Below are positions 10,046 through 20,738 of a DNA stretch of 61,076 bases, piece by piece (position 1 is the stretch's first letter; each line of letters begins with the position of its first letter). Origin of the DNA: Byssothecium circinans (lineage: Eukaryota > Ascomycota > Dothideomycetes > Pleosporales > Massarinaceae); the NCBI GenBank assembly GCA_010015675.1, contig ML976983.1, forward strand, positions 1,290,456-1,351,531, given 5' to 3'. The translations under genes and the position numbers were made by a program. Below the pieces are notes generated by a model. That model had not been told where the DNA came from and did not search any database. It saw only the letters and a program-made list of their open reading frames with translations.

Positions 10046-10955
10046 TTCGGCTGAGCTGGGCGTGTGGAAGAAAGAGGCAATTGGTTCCGTAGAGATAGAG
10101 TTGGAATGGATCGCAGGTAGTTCGTGAGGTGGGAGGATGCACGTAGATGTAATGTAAAATTACACGGAGCGCGAGACACTTGAGAGAAGCGTTCGTGGCG
10201 GTTGTGCGTGAGGGAATGAGTTGAGGTGGAAGTTGGTTAATCCTCGAAGAGATTGGTCTGACTTCGTGCTTGGTGGGGGTTTTTGTAGTGACGCACCGGG
10301 TGACTTTGTGTAAGCAGAGCAGCTGCTAGGCTGGAAGAGGGATTGTGAGTGAATGAGTGACAGACTGGTCGCGAGACTGAGCAGTGATGTCATGGGCTCA
10401 AGCACAGGAAGCCATTGGTCAGTGCTCTGCTTCCCCTGCATTTATGTATAGATGATAGTGGTACCGAAAATTCGTTTGCTTCCATCGCGTGGCAGAAATC
10501 GCCGTCCGCTGACACGGTCTAGTGGTCTGTAGAGGACCTTTTTTAACGGTTTAGATAGACTGCCATATGGTTTGGTAGGGTGTTCATGCCATGGCGAGAA
10601 ACTGCATTCGATCCTGTATGCAATGGCAATAGGCATAGAAAGAGGCGTTTCTCAGGTCATGATCTTCATAGGTTCTTCATGAATCCTAGCTTCTGCCTTA
10701 CCTGCGTATACGCATTAGAAAGTAGATGTATATCTCACCCACTCCATCAACCACGTTTTACGATATGATGTTGCTGTATACGAACATCCCGTTTGAGTGT
10801 ATTACACAATGACCGCTTTTCAAGATATCACCCTTTGTTTGGTTTTGATCAGCGACAATGTACCACCCCTATACTATCCAAATATGCATAAAATCTCATT
10901 TATAGGCCAAATCCTCACTGTCCGCTCCATGTTGTGACTCCATTAGCCACCGACC
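10046..10955. promoter_or_regulatory. Shared intergenic region between two divergent J-type genes
   Basis: The 910 bases separate the minus-strand gene starting at 10045 from the plus-strand gene starting at 10956, so both promoters must lie here. No convincing coding frame or RNA gene was seen. The region close to 10956 is AT-rich (aaatatgcataaaatc). No heat-shock element array was recognised by eye. Confidence 0.45.
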
Positions 10956-11933
10956 ATGCCAACCCATTACTCAACTCTGGGTGTGCATCACACCTGCACC
11001 CTCGAGCAGATCAAGTCAGCATACAAGAAGCTTGCCCTAGCGAACCATCCCGACAAAACACATCGCTATCCCGCTTCCGAGAAAACTTCTCGTGAAGAGA
11101 GGTTCAAAAAGATCCTTAACGCTTACGAAATACTCTCAGATCCCGCAAGGCGCGCAGAGTATGATGAATCTCATCCACCTTGGCAGTTTGACTCTGGTGA
11201 GCCTGAAAGCTCAACCAACATGTTTGAGCGCGACGCCCACTCACGCCGTAAAGAACCCCCGCACACGTGGATCCACAGTAGATGGCGCTCGAGAGGTACT
11301 CTGCCCAGATACCCCCAACACCCCGAATCGAATCTCCCGCTATCCCCAGACGGCTTCCGCATCCCCGGCTCCGTCTACGTCTTCCTCCCAACCCTCTCCG
11401 GAATACCACATGTTGAAAGGATAAGGCGACCGGGATGGTCAATCAATATCCACAGCCCCAGATACCTCTGGCTAATATCCGATACCTTCGCCGAGGAACG
11501 CAACAAGCACCAGAGATGCGTAAACGCATTTGAAAGCATACTCTACGCAGACGTAGTGATAAGCTTCATGGTCAGGCGCGTCTTTCCCCGCGGGACGAAA
11601 ATTGCTACTGGCTTCGATGCGTTCTGGATTGAGAGTTTGGAGATCCCTGAGGGTTCCCGCGTTCAGGAGGTGGCTTTCAAGTATGATGAGAGTGGAGGGT
11701 TTGGCACTGTTGTCATCAAGCTCTCGGCTGTTAGCACAATGACGAGGCGCCCTTTGCTGTGGAACATGGAGTTCGATGTCCAGGAGGCGGAGGGGTTGCC
11801 GCCCGGGGATAGGGGAGTGTTTGAGAAGAAGACCGTCGTGGAGCCATATGAAGTTGATGAGACGAAAAGGAGAGCGGTGCGTTGGCGGTTGGATGAGAAT
11901 TCCACGGAACGCCAGTTTCCGTATAAACTGTAA
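10956..11933 (+). CDS. J-domain protein, fourth member of the tandem J-type cluster
   Basis: Intronless, 325 residues, ATG at 10956 with a J domain starting at residue 4 (HYSTLGVHHTCTLEQIK). HPD is intact at 31-33 in LALANHPDKTH, and helix III/IV reads NAYEILSDPARRAEYD. No Gly/Phe or zinc-finger segment follows, so this is a class C J protein. The C-terminal 230 residues are the most diverged of the group, but LLWNMEFDVQEAEGLPPGDRG (its first 20 residues used here as landmark) falls where the neighbours have W-x-F-x-x-D followed by PP-G. A hydrophobic stretch FESILYADVVISFMV sits mid-protein. It is transcribed away from the other three and ends 166 bases from the convergent BTB-like gene. Confidence 0.8.
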   Translation: MPTHYSTLGVHHTCTLEQIKSAYKKLALANHPDKTHRYPASEKTSREERFKKILNAYEILSDPARRAEYDESHPPWQFDSGEPESSTNMFERDAHSRRKEPPHTWIHSRWRSRGTLPRYPQHPESNLPLSPDGFRIPGSVYVFLPTLSGIPHVERIRRPGWSINIHSPRYLWLISDTFAEERNKHQRCVNAFESILYADVVISFMVRRVFPRGTKIATGFDAFWIESLEIPEGSRVQEVAFKYDESGGFGTVVIKLSAVSTMTRRPLLWNMEFDVQEAEGLPPGDRGVFEKKTVVEPYEVDETKRRAVRWRLDENSTERQFPYKL

Positions 11934-12099
11934 GTGGGCCATGGAGTTGAAGAAAAGCTTAGTGGCAGATCATAAAAAGTCCCGTTACAAGACTATCTCC
12001 GTATATGTGAAGCTAGTGGTTGACTCACGAGCCGGCCTTAATCGGAGGAGGATTGAAGCAGGCGATGAATAGAAGTTTTGGAGGCTTCCTAGTTGAAAC

Positions 12100-13539
12100 T
12101 TATTCCGTGACGTCGGCGTCGTATATAAATCTTTTATCTTCCAGCGAGAGAACATCCTCCATGATAGCCTCATAACTATATGTCAGATATTCATCATCTG
12201 GTTCGCGCTGATCCTCGGACTCCTCCTCGTAGTCTAAGTCATCGCCTTCATCCTCGTGTTCATTTACCAACCCCTCGTAAAAAGGTGGTTGTGTGTCGTT
12301 GAGACCCCATTCAAAGCTGTTTAGACCAAGATGCTGGGCACAGTCCCTAGGCTCCATGCCGCATTTCCTAAGATGGCTTCCAATAATGTCACTCGAAAGC
12401 ATAAAGTGTTCGGCCCAAAAAGGCTTCTCCAAGCGATGAGTAAGATCCGTGGAGGGCGTGCGGGTCGAAACCATCAAGATTTCGTCCCAGAAGTCCTCGA
12501 GGAAGCAAGAGGAATGTTGCTCAGAGTATGGGACTGTTTTTAGGCGTAGTAAGCGGTCGCGAAGCTCACTGGCACTGATACCAATAGTTGATGGAGATGG
12601 TGTAGTAGGCCAGAGATCCAACGATTGTAATTCTACCAGGTAACTCACATGCGCTTGCTCGCTGCACTTCGCATGGAGCTTATCGTCGGAGCACGTCCAG
12701 TGCTGTGCGAAGGTCGCCCGATCTTGATAATGTTGGCATATTTTGACTATGCTGTGGAGCAAATCTTCTCTGGCAGCAACAATTCGATCTGTCTTATAGT
12801 TAGCATGGTACATCATGATTGCGGAGATTGACGTGCCTCTCAGATCTTTACCAAGCCTGTCGTGTCCTGGGAGCTCAATGCCACACATTCCCGCCCCTAA
12901 GGTATCGTTCGTCGAGTTCCAGATGAAGTAGTGGAGTTGCGCAGCGAAAATGCAGTCCAGCTGAAACACCCAGCTGATGTGAAGCCAACGAAGGCATCCT
13001 TCGGCAGTTGCTTGGTTAGCCAGCCGCTCGATCCAAGGGTCAATTACACGTGCCAACAGCTTCTCTGTGCGAAAGATCCGACAGTGAAGTGCGAGTTGGT
13101 CTAGCAGTTCGAAGCTGATGGTCGTGGGAAGGTCCCAAAAACAATGATGGGCGACCAAGAGAGTTATGTAGACTGTTTCGGGATAGTCCAGAGGCAGAAT
13201 AATCCTAGGTGTTTGACTTTTGTCGTATCGAGTCCTCTTCACAGACTGCTCCTCCTCATCCGCGATACCTTCCGCGGGCATCAACTCTTCGCCTCGGTAA
13301 TATGCCTCTCCGTTCTCAAGAGCTTCATAGACCAGAACGCGCCATTTTTCGCTCATGTTTTCCACCACATTTGCTCTTACAAGATACGCCACCGCCTTGG
13401 TGTCGTCCTGTACAAGGATTTGGAGGTTGTGGTCAGGCACAATCTCTACACTGTTGAAAGCATCGTGGTCCGGCTCACTGGCTTCAGAACTCAACGCAGA
13501 AGAGACACCAGGAGATATAACGGCCTGGGAATTGTCCAT
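12100..13539 (-). CDS. BTB/POZ-like fungal protein
   Basis: Single exon. The ATG at 13539 gives 479 residues; an in-frame ATG at 13695 would add 52 residues rich in Ser, Tyr and Pro and is less likely. The N-terminal half follows the fungal BTB-like pattern: a short strand with DHNLQILVQDD, then residues for which the family has a 'values set outside/inside' core (KAVAYLVRANVVENMSEKWRVL), a strand IILPLDYPETVYITLLVAHH, and a helical LLDQLALHCRIFRTEKLL. The C-terminus is acidic (EDEGDDLDYEEESEDQ). Proteins of this kind are abundant in Pleosporales with no assigned role; BTB folds usually mediate dimerisation or Cul3 binding. The frame is intact. The 166 bp gap to the convergent J gene is a shared terminator region. 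Confidence 0.6.
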   Translation of the reverse strand: MDNSQAVISPGVSSALSSEASEPDHDAFNSVEIVPDHNLQILVQDDTKAVAYLVRANVVENMSEKWRVLVYEALENGEAYYRGEELMPAEGIADEEEQSVKRTRYDKSQTPRIILPLDYPETVYITLLVAHHCFWDLPTTISFELLDQLALHCRIFRTEKLLARVIDPWIERLANQATAEGCLRWLHISWVFQLDCIFAAQLHYFIWNSTNDTLGAGMCGIELPGHDRLGKDLRGTSISAIMMYHANYKTDRIVAAREDLLHSIVKICQHYQDRATFAQHWTCSDDKLHAKCSEQAHVSYLVELQSLDLWPTTPSPSTIGISASELRDRLLRLKTVPYSEQHSSCFLEDFWDEILMVSTRTPSTDLTHRLEKPFWAEHFMLSSDIIGSHLRKCGMEPRDCAQHLGLNSFEWGLNDTQPPFYEGLVNEHEDEGDDLDYEEESEDQREPDDEYLTYSYEAIMEDVLSLEDKRFIYDADVTE

Positions 13540-15567
13540 CTTCAGTGAATTGGCGGAAAGGTACGGATGGGGGGAATGAGGCGTAGGCGATGCGCACAAT
13601 CGAAGTCGGGGCGATGTGCTTTGGTACCTAAGTATGTATGACCGTGACGAGCCTTCGTAATACGCAAGAGATGAGAATTTAAGTGTAGGAGACATAAGAG
13701 GATGAAGGAGGATGGAACGAGACGGATAGGTGTGGCATTCAATAGGATTAAAGTTCGGTGTCGCGTTTTAGATATGGTTAGCGTTGTCTGGGCAAGCGCG
13801 CAGTTACGGGATCACGGCCCCCAAACCATTCATCAAGCTTGGACGGCGTCAGCATACACCCCCTTCCAGTCGACCTTACCCTTCAAACACATTCAGGCGC
13901 ACAAAGAAGGGCCTTCTAGAGTCGGGCCGTCACGAATGCTCTATCACGGTCACCGCTACGACGCATCCGAGAGATTCCGTTCCAGATACCTGACCACCAC
14001 ACAGTCAGCCGAGTATGGCGAGAATACTCTATCAATTACAACTTCATATCCAAGGGTAATATTCCAATATGGATCTGAAGATATTACGAGGAATCAAGAC
14101 TAAAAATTGGAAGTACTCGGGGCTAGTGAGAAAGAAAAGTTTTTAAACGCCCTTTAGTAGTAAGTCGTAAAAAGTCCACCACGAAGTATAAAGAGACGTC
14201 AATCCGACCTCAAAGGCGCATAAACAATAGCAGCTCTCTCGCCTACCTTCCAAGACAGACGTTGCAAGAGTGAAGAAGTCGCGATATAAGGCAGAGCAGC
14301 GACTATAGCTTTTCCGTAGCAGAAAAAGTGAGATACAGCGCGAGTCACCGAGGGCAGAAGACTGTAGAACCTGGAACACGGAAGCAGAGCTCGGAAGGAG
14401 AGGGCTGGCTGGGGGTTTGAGTAAGCGCGAGCGTGAATATGCAGCTTGTTGTATGTATGTATGCCGTGTGTGTAATTTAGCGCGGTGAAGGGACGCGACG
14501 GTAGGACGCGACGGTAGAACGCGACTCTCAGCCCTACAGCAGAGGCCACCAACTTCCCTCCGCACAACTCTTGAACCACACATCCACAATGCCTGCAATT
14601 CGACGAAAAGCACCTGCTGTAAGCTTTCCAGGGCTACCTTTGGGCATAGCTTGTGGAAGCCATTGAGATGCTAGACACGGCGGATGCAAGTAACCTACTA
14701 CTGCCTGGAAATCAATTTAGGGTTGAGTCAGGTGATGTGACCCCTAGTATATATATCGTCTGCGAGGCTACGCTTAGCGAGCAGCGATTCGTCCTGTCAT
14801 ACGCTGAATGGTATACTGTTGTTCTTCATCGAAGCTTACATTGCCTCTGTGACCGTATCCTGACAACAACCTTCTCCACCATCGCAAATCCCCCATTCAA
14901 ACTCACACCCCTCTACCGTGAAATACACCACCTCCTCCCCTTCTTCCTCCTCCCGTTCCTATCCCTCACTTGCCCAGTCCCTGCCCCCCAAAACGACCCC
15001 TCAAGCCACGAAATAGAAAATCGCAGCCCTAACCTATGCCAGGATATAGTCACAGAGGCAGTGTAGGCTTCAATAAAGAACAACAGTATAACTATTTATT
15101 CTACACAATTACCTTGCAGGCGTAGTCCATTGGCTTTCGCGTTGGCACGTTTTCTTGATCCGTAACACGTAGATCCTAATACTGTACAACGGCATCCTAG
15201 CTGCCGCGTACAGTATCAAGCATTCACAAGCGACCCAAACAGCCGGTAAAAGGTCTTTCCAGAAAAGATCCGCCGGACAGTTTGCACCCCGCACTCGCTT
15301 ATCATGCCCAGCTCGCTACTCTGGAATCAGCGATGCACAGGCCTCCGCCCGCACTAGGTCCCAGATAACAACTCGAACGGGCATAAGGGACCATAACGTC
15401 TCCCAACTCCATCGTGTATAACTTCGAACGTGTGTCCCAGCTCGAGCATGAAGGCAACCGAGTTTTCTTTCCGCGACGCCTCCGTCGACACCTTTTTCAC
15501 TTCTTTTTTCTACTTCAAGATACTTGGCCTTTCATCCGTACACTCTTGAAAAGAACTCGATCAAATC
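13540..15567. other. Gene-poor 2 kb region with a short 13-bp tandem repeat
   Basis: Several open frames exist (14143-14613 minus, 14653-15066 plus) but none has a recognisable domain or a sensible start. At 14492-14524 the 13-base unit gacgcgacggtag is repeated about two and a half times. The last few hundred bases are pyrimidine-rich and are the former promoter of the permease remnant. Confidence 0.45.
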
Positions 15568-16370
15568 ATGGGCACCTCGATGGGTAAATCTCCGCACGAC
15601 ATCGACAGCGGCTCGACCGCTGACCCCGAACAGCCCGTCTTCGGAACCGTCGAAGAATTGGGTTACGACCAAGTGTACCGCCGCGTCTTCAAAACCATCG
15701 TCAATGTATCCCTAGTCTTCGCTTTCTCCTCCCCCCTCAGCGCCATTCTCCTCGTTGGTTCGTTTCCGCTCACGTACGGCGGGTACTGGGGACTCACATG
15801 GTAAGTCTCATTCCATATTCGCTTTTCATGGAAACGACTCTCTCACCAAAACCCATCAAAGGGGCTGGGCGATCCCGGCTATTGTTTTCTTTCCTCAAGC
15901 ACTTGCCGTCTCGGAGCTCTCGTCGTCTATGCCCATCAACGGCGCCTTCTACTGGTGGACGGCCGCACTAGCTCCGCCCCGTCTCTCGCGCCCGCTGTCC
16001 TTCGCCTTTGGCTGGTTCAGTATGCTCTCCGGCATCACCTCCATGGCGAGTTCTGCCTGGGCCACTGCGTCTGCGCTGAGCGTATCGATTTCCATGCTGA
16101 AACCCGGGGTCGACTTCACCAACGCGCAAGTCATGGGCATTGCCTTCGCCTTCACCTTACTGCGGGCGTCCATGACGCTCCTAGGCACCGAGAAGATAGA
16201 AAAGATCTTCATGGCCTGCGGTATGCAGTCTCTGCGCCACTCCACTTAAGCGTGTGCGACTGACGTTATTCCCCGCAGCTGTTGTGGTCCTAGCCACGTT
16301 TCTAGCCTTCGTGATCGGGCTTCCGGTGGCTCATGCGGTGCAGAAACGTCCCTTTGCCAACGCATCGAAG
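15568..16370 (+). pseudogene. 5' half of an amino-acid/choline-type permease (truncated)
   Basis: ATG at 15568, exons 15568-15800, 15862-16220 and 16279 onward; both introns are GT-AG, 61 and 58 nt, and keep frame. The peptide has the start of a fungal APC-superfamily permease: EELGYDQVYRRVFKTIVNVSL, then YGGYWGLTWGWAIPA, QALAVSELSSSMPINGAFYWW and a helix ending at IGLPVAHAVQKRPFANASK. That last motif is normally followed by seven or so more helices; here the match stops at about 16365-16375 and sequence of an unrelated gene begins. Only about 220 of some 520 residues remain. The part that survives is well preserved, introns included, so the truncation is probably recent. Confidence 0.85.
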
Positions 16371-17062
16371 CGACAAGGCCTCTGCTTCATTACGGTATCG
16401 GTGCCATCATTGTCGAGCCATTGCAGTCCGCAGGCGGGATCGTCCCCGCCACGCGAGAGTTTCTCCAGTTTCTGCGCGCGGCAGCCAATACCTTGAACGC
16501 GGTGCTGATATTCGACGAGGTGGTTACATCGCGACTGCATTACCACGGTCTGCAGCGATATTACGATGTAGCACCCGACCTGACGGCGCTCGGGAAATAC
16601 GTGGGAGGCGGATTTTCCTCTGGCTGTTTCGGCGGTAGACGCGATATCATGTTGCAATTCGACCCGGCCACGGTAAACCACTTGACGCATTCGGGCACTT
16701 TCAATAACAACGTCTTCACCATGACCGTAGGCATAGCCGGCATGAAGCTCCTCACCCCCGACGAAATCTCGCGTCTGAACGCATTGGGAGACCGGGTACG
16801 AGCGGGCATCAACGAGCGTACTCGAGTCGGACACCTGGACGATCTGCAAGCCATCGGCTTTGGGAGTTTGATTGGACTGCGTTTCTCGGGAAGTGCGGGG
16901 GAGAAACTTCTGGACGTGTTCTACTTTGAGATGCTCAAAAAAAACGTTGTGGTTGGGCGGAGGGGCTTCATCATGCTCAATCTGATGCATGAGGACGTGC
17001 ATGTCGAGCAGCTTCTCGCAGCAGTCTCGGAAATCGTAGACGTCATGCCACACCAGGTATGA
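16371..17062 (+). pseudogene. 3' half of a PLP-dependent class III aminotransferase (glutamate-1-semialdehyde aminomutase-like), truncated
   Basis: A frame different from the permease runs to a TGA at 17060-17062. It reads GAIIVEPLQSAGGIVPATRE, then VLIFDEVVTSRLHYHG, then PDLTALGKYVGGGFSSGCFGG, then HSGTFNNNVFTMTVG. These are the PLP-binding Asp (FDEV), the Schiff-base Lys (LGKYVGGG) and the G-T/F-N-N pattern of class III aminotransferases, nearest to glutamate-1-semialdehyde aminomutase-like enzymes. The C-terminus is complete but the first half of the family (about 200 residues) is missing, replaced by the permease fragment upstream. No ATG suits the remainder, so it is dead unless the chimeric RNA is translated by frameshift. 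Confidence 0.85.
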
Positions 17063-20000
17063 AAATGGCGGAGTCTGCAGCTTCTCTTTGACACGCTTGG
17101 GAACTCTCGCTTGGAAATCTGCTGTAGATGAAATGAACCGGATGATATCGGCACAATGTTGTCGAAAGCGGGTTCGCGATATACAGCTGGCCTTGTTTAT
17201 GTGAGGCAAAGGACAGAAGACGCAGTGCTGTTAGAATCGGTCACTGTGATATAGGAACAATCCTTCATTCATATTTGTTGAGGCGGGCGACTGATCAGCG
17301 ACCCTCGTATGACCGGATGATTCAGAGCTGTGGGAGTTGTGCCCACCTGTTCCAATCATCCCTCACGATGACGGTGGCATAGTTCATCATATAAACTGCT
17401 GCTCCATCGCCATGCGGATTGAAATGCCGTGTACAGTTCGACATTATGACATAACGTCACTTTAATTCTGTAAGCCACGGCGCAAGAGCTTAGCAAATCC
17501 TTCGACAATGTCTGAGATACTGCAAGCGCCTTGCCCAGCCTTATTATCTGGCCATTCTGTCTCTTGTAAACACGCGGTGGGATCTTCAAAACCATGGCGA
17601 TGTATTAATACCAGTGGCAATTGGGTAGTATTTCAACCTCAAATTCTCAGTCTCACCTTGCAAACCGTGCGCTATCAAATTATACCCCCGCATCGTGTAG
17701 CCAAATCTTGTACGATGCATCCACTACGGGCTAAATCTCTAGTTCTCTATTAACTATGGTTCTCTTAGCACTTACTTCCCTTTATAAAGAGGCTGGAGTT
17801 AGTTTATAGGAGGGAGAGAGGCTTACGTTTAATATCTTACTTGAACTAACATAGTTTAGAAGACGGCGTTAGTAGCACAGCGCAGCGTACTTGATTATTT
17901 CTTCAGGCAGCAGCATCACGTTTCTCTCCCCAACTATTTCGCAGACACTTGTGTGTATGTGCTGATATGTCACATCACATGTGCGGAGTGGATGCCATGG
18001 TAGACGGTTAGGTTATTCCATCCACGTACTGTGCTGTACAAACACCCCATGGACGACCGACTAACCTCAAGCAACAACATCGAAGCTGGTCTCCACCATC
18101 TGGTCGCCTTGCGGCGGCTGAACATCGAGTCTGAAGTGCGTATCATTATTGTGCCCATGTTGGCCAAGGGGTTGGACCTTCCTTCTCACTGTGGATACCT
18201 GTGGATGCGTGGTTCGGCCAGAAGTACTACATGCAGTGGCGGAAGTGTGAGTCGAGTAAGGGTAAAAGGCCGACGAATGGCAATGGGGATGGGGATGGGG
18301 TTATTAGGTACGTGTCGGGATTCATGAATGCGGAGACGAGAATGTGGGAGGAATGCTAATATCTTTTGAGCGTGGGTGTATATGGCCGCCGATGACGGGG
18401 TTTGAGGTTTGATCCCGGGCATTTGGAGCGGGACGTTGACTTTGATGGGAATTTTGAGGTTGCCGTAAGGGAAGGGCAGGGAATAGTGTTGTGTATCTAA
18501 TCGCTTTAGGCACGGAAATGCTCACTGTCAATCGCATTTCAGAAACGTTTTCAGTCATTTTTCGCGACTCTTTCTAAGCAACCTTTTACCATTACCGCCA
18601 CTGATGTACTGTACAACTCGCACTTGCCGATATTTCGTGATAAGTTGTCGAGTGGTGGAATACTGCAAGGGCTGGGGATTCGGCTGGAGAGAATCTTCAC
18701 GTTTGCGTTCATGGGCGGTGACACGCAAGGCTGCGAGGAAGATGATGATGAGAATATTGTGTATGCTGGCCCAACGTAAGACCTTAGAAGGAATACGCTA
18801 GTATTCTTAAAGGAAGAGTATACGTGTTTACACCTTAACGCAGGTTAATAGGAAATTTACTACTACATCTAGTAGTTGTACACGCTGCTTTGGGATGGAC
18901 TTTCCCTTAATGCTAAGAATAATCCTAGCTAAGCTTAACTACTGGATTCAAACGACCAATGTAATACTTGCATGGTGCCGAAGTCAGGAGGCACCACAGC
19001 AACTAAAGCCAGATCGCACTTGGAGAATTCAATGGATCCAAGACGGCCATGAAGCACCGAAGCATCCCCGGTTTTCTGAGAGCTGTGCGAAGACGCAATG
19101 TATTTTTTTGCTTCTACAATCCAAAGGAGCCGTACAAAGTCTGGCTTCGCCTCCATCGTGCCACATACATAACTCGCGATCATGTTGAGCTACACAATCT
19201 GTACAAGCCAGACGACCCAATATGTTGGCCCGACCCGGACTGTCAAAACCCTGGCATCGTTTTGCGTAGTCGTGCGCACTTCATGAATCATTGGATGCTG
19301 TACGTGAGCACAACTATGATATTTTCCACAGGCGCGACGGATAGACCTCTCTACTATTTAGACCAAGTGGGCAAGGCTTTTATTTTGGAGCAGCCCGAGT
19401 TCTGATGTTTGTTCGAGTCACTATCTTGTTGATGCTTAATAATGGGGTCCCGGTGTCGCGAGCCACACTCCGTGGCGACCCAAACCATGAGTACCTCTTC
19501 TTTGGAGCAATCTCAATTTCCCCATACTCATCTCTATTTGCTTGACTTTGTGTGAGTCTTGTGGTGCGGCTATCCTGGAACCTCAGTGACGTCTCCCAGC
19601 TGAAAATTACGCTGGCGCTGGTTTGTGCAGACGGGAGCCTCCTCTTCATGGCATTACGGGAACCCTCCGCCACAGCTCCACCATCGAGCTCTTATCGCTC
19701 CTGATGGTCATAATATGGCACTATTCGAGCTTTGAAGCCTTACGTAGGTGCTTAACATTTCGGAGGGCCGGTGGTCAGTTTCGGGCCGTGTCTGTGTACA
19801 TATGTAGGCACCTGGGGCTTAGCGCCCTATCACGTGCATTTATATAATTTAATAATGTATATTATATATTACTCAGTAGGTAGCCTAATCGAATACTTTT
19901 CGCGATTTATAGGCCTTCTTTCTATTTTTCTCTCCTACCTTTTCTGCGTCCTCTATCTCCATTTCAGTACGATCTTATACACGTGATAGCGGTGCACGGA

Positions 20001-20738
20001 CACGGCGGAAACACCGGGGCACTGCCCTGCGAAATGTTAACCACCTCCGTACTATCACGCCGATAAGTCATCGTCAGCCCGGGATGCTGGTTGAGGCTCA
20101 TGATTTGAGAGATGGTGATAAAACGCACCGCTAATGCCAACAGGCTCAGATGCCGCTGACATTTGTTTGATGACATATCACGACCGTTTTTGCGCTGGCA
20201 CATAGCACAGCGACGGGCACCACCGCCGTTGCAGAGCGTCTCGAACTGCGCGCATAGTTCATTCGATGCCCACCAACTACTGAACGCGTGCGGCGCATGC
20301 GATAGACCCTATTAACGTTCGCTGCGCACTCTTCCGAGCCTTCGGCTGTCTTCACCTTGCGTGAGCCCATGTGCCATGCCGAGTCGAGTCCGCGGTCATC
20401 CTCCGTGTGGGCGAGCGCACGCCTTCTCCACGCAGCATCCCCGTCACAGATCGGTCGAACACCGCGATTAAGCAGGTGGAAAGAGCTGAAGCGGCCATTT
20501 ACGGCGTCAACGTAACGATCGACAGCATAACCGACCGCTGTAATTATCCAGGTGCGTGTGCTCTTGTACATGAGGTTTCAGCCTTGCAGCTGCTGCAACG
20601 CTGTGCCGCAAAAGGGGCATTCGCAGCCCCCACGACCCTTTGAAATAATATGGCTGGAGACCGCTGAGAGTCGATGCGTGGTAACATGACGCTTTATAGT
20701 TCAGTCGCTTCTGTCTTCATTGGGTCCGTCCCTTTAAT
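17063..20738. other. 3.7 kb gene-poor region with coding-like scraps
   Basis: No intact gene seen. An AT-rich block lies at 17640-17890 and another at 19830-19990. Two stretches look like worn coding sequence: 18020-18170 plus (peptide HPMDDRLTSSNNIEAGLHHL, continuing LVALRRLNIESEVRIIIVP) and 18604-18777 plus (FRDKLSSGGILQGLGIRLER). They may belong to one decayed gene I cannot name. A 118-residue plus-strand frame at 19049-19405 (with PDDPICWPDPDCQNPGIVL) is also unidentified. The last 100 bases would be the promoter of the large gene at 20739. Confidence 0.4.
19049..19405 (+). CDS. Hypothetical small protein, weak support
   Basis: An ATG frame of 118 residues in a gene-poor region. The peptide is aromatic- and Asp/Pro-rich (FFCFYNPKEPYKVWLRLHRA; YKPDDPICWPDPDCQNPG) and reads more like a real protein than neighbouring frames, but no domain is recognised and no promoter or intron supports it. 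It could be a fragment of a decayed larger gene. Confidence 0.22.
   Translation: MKHRSIPGFLRAVRRRNVFFCFYNPKEPYKVWLRLHRATYITRDHVELHNLYKPDDPICWPDPDCQNPGIVLRSRAHFMNHWMLYVSTTMIFSTGATDRPLYYLDQVGKAFILEQPEF

Noticed and set aside
14653..15066. 137-residue plus-strand frame
   Set aside because: Starts at a non-ATG codon, no domain, C-terminal part is low-complexity Pro/Leu.
16279..17062. A functional permease-aminotransferase fusion gene
   Set aside because: The two parts are in different frames and no intron of reasonable size with correct phase joins them without deleting conserved residues.
16331..17209. 292-residue minus-strand frame
   Set aside because: Antisense shadow of the aminotransferase fragment, which has catalytic motifs on the plus strand.
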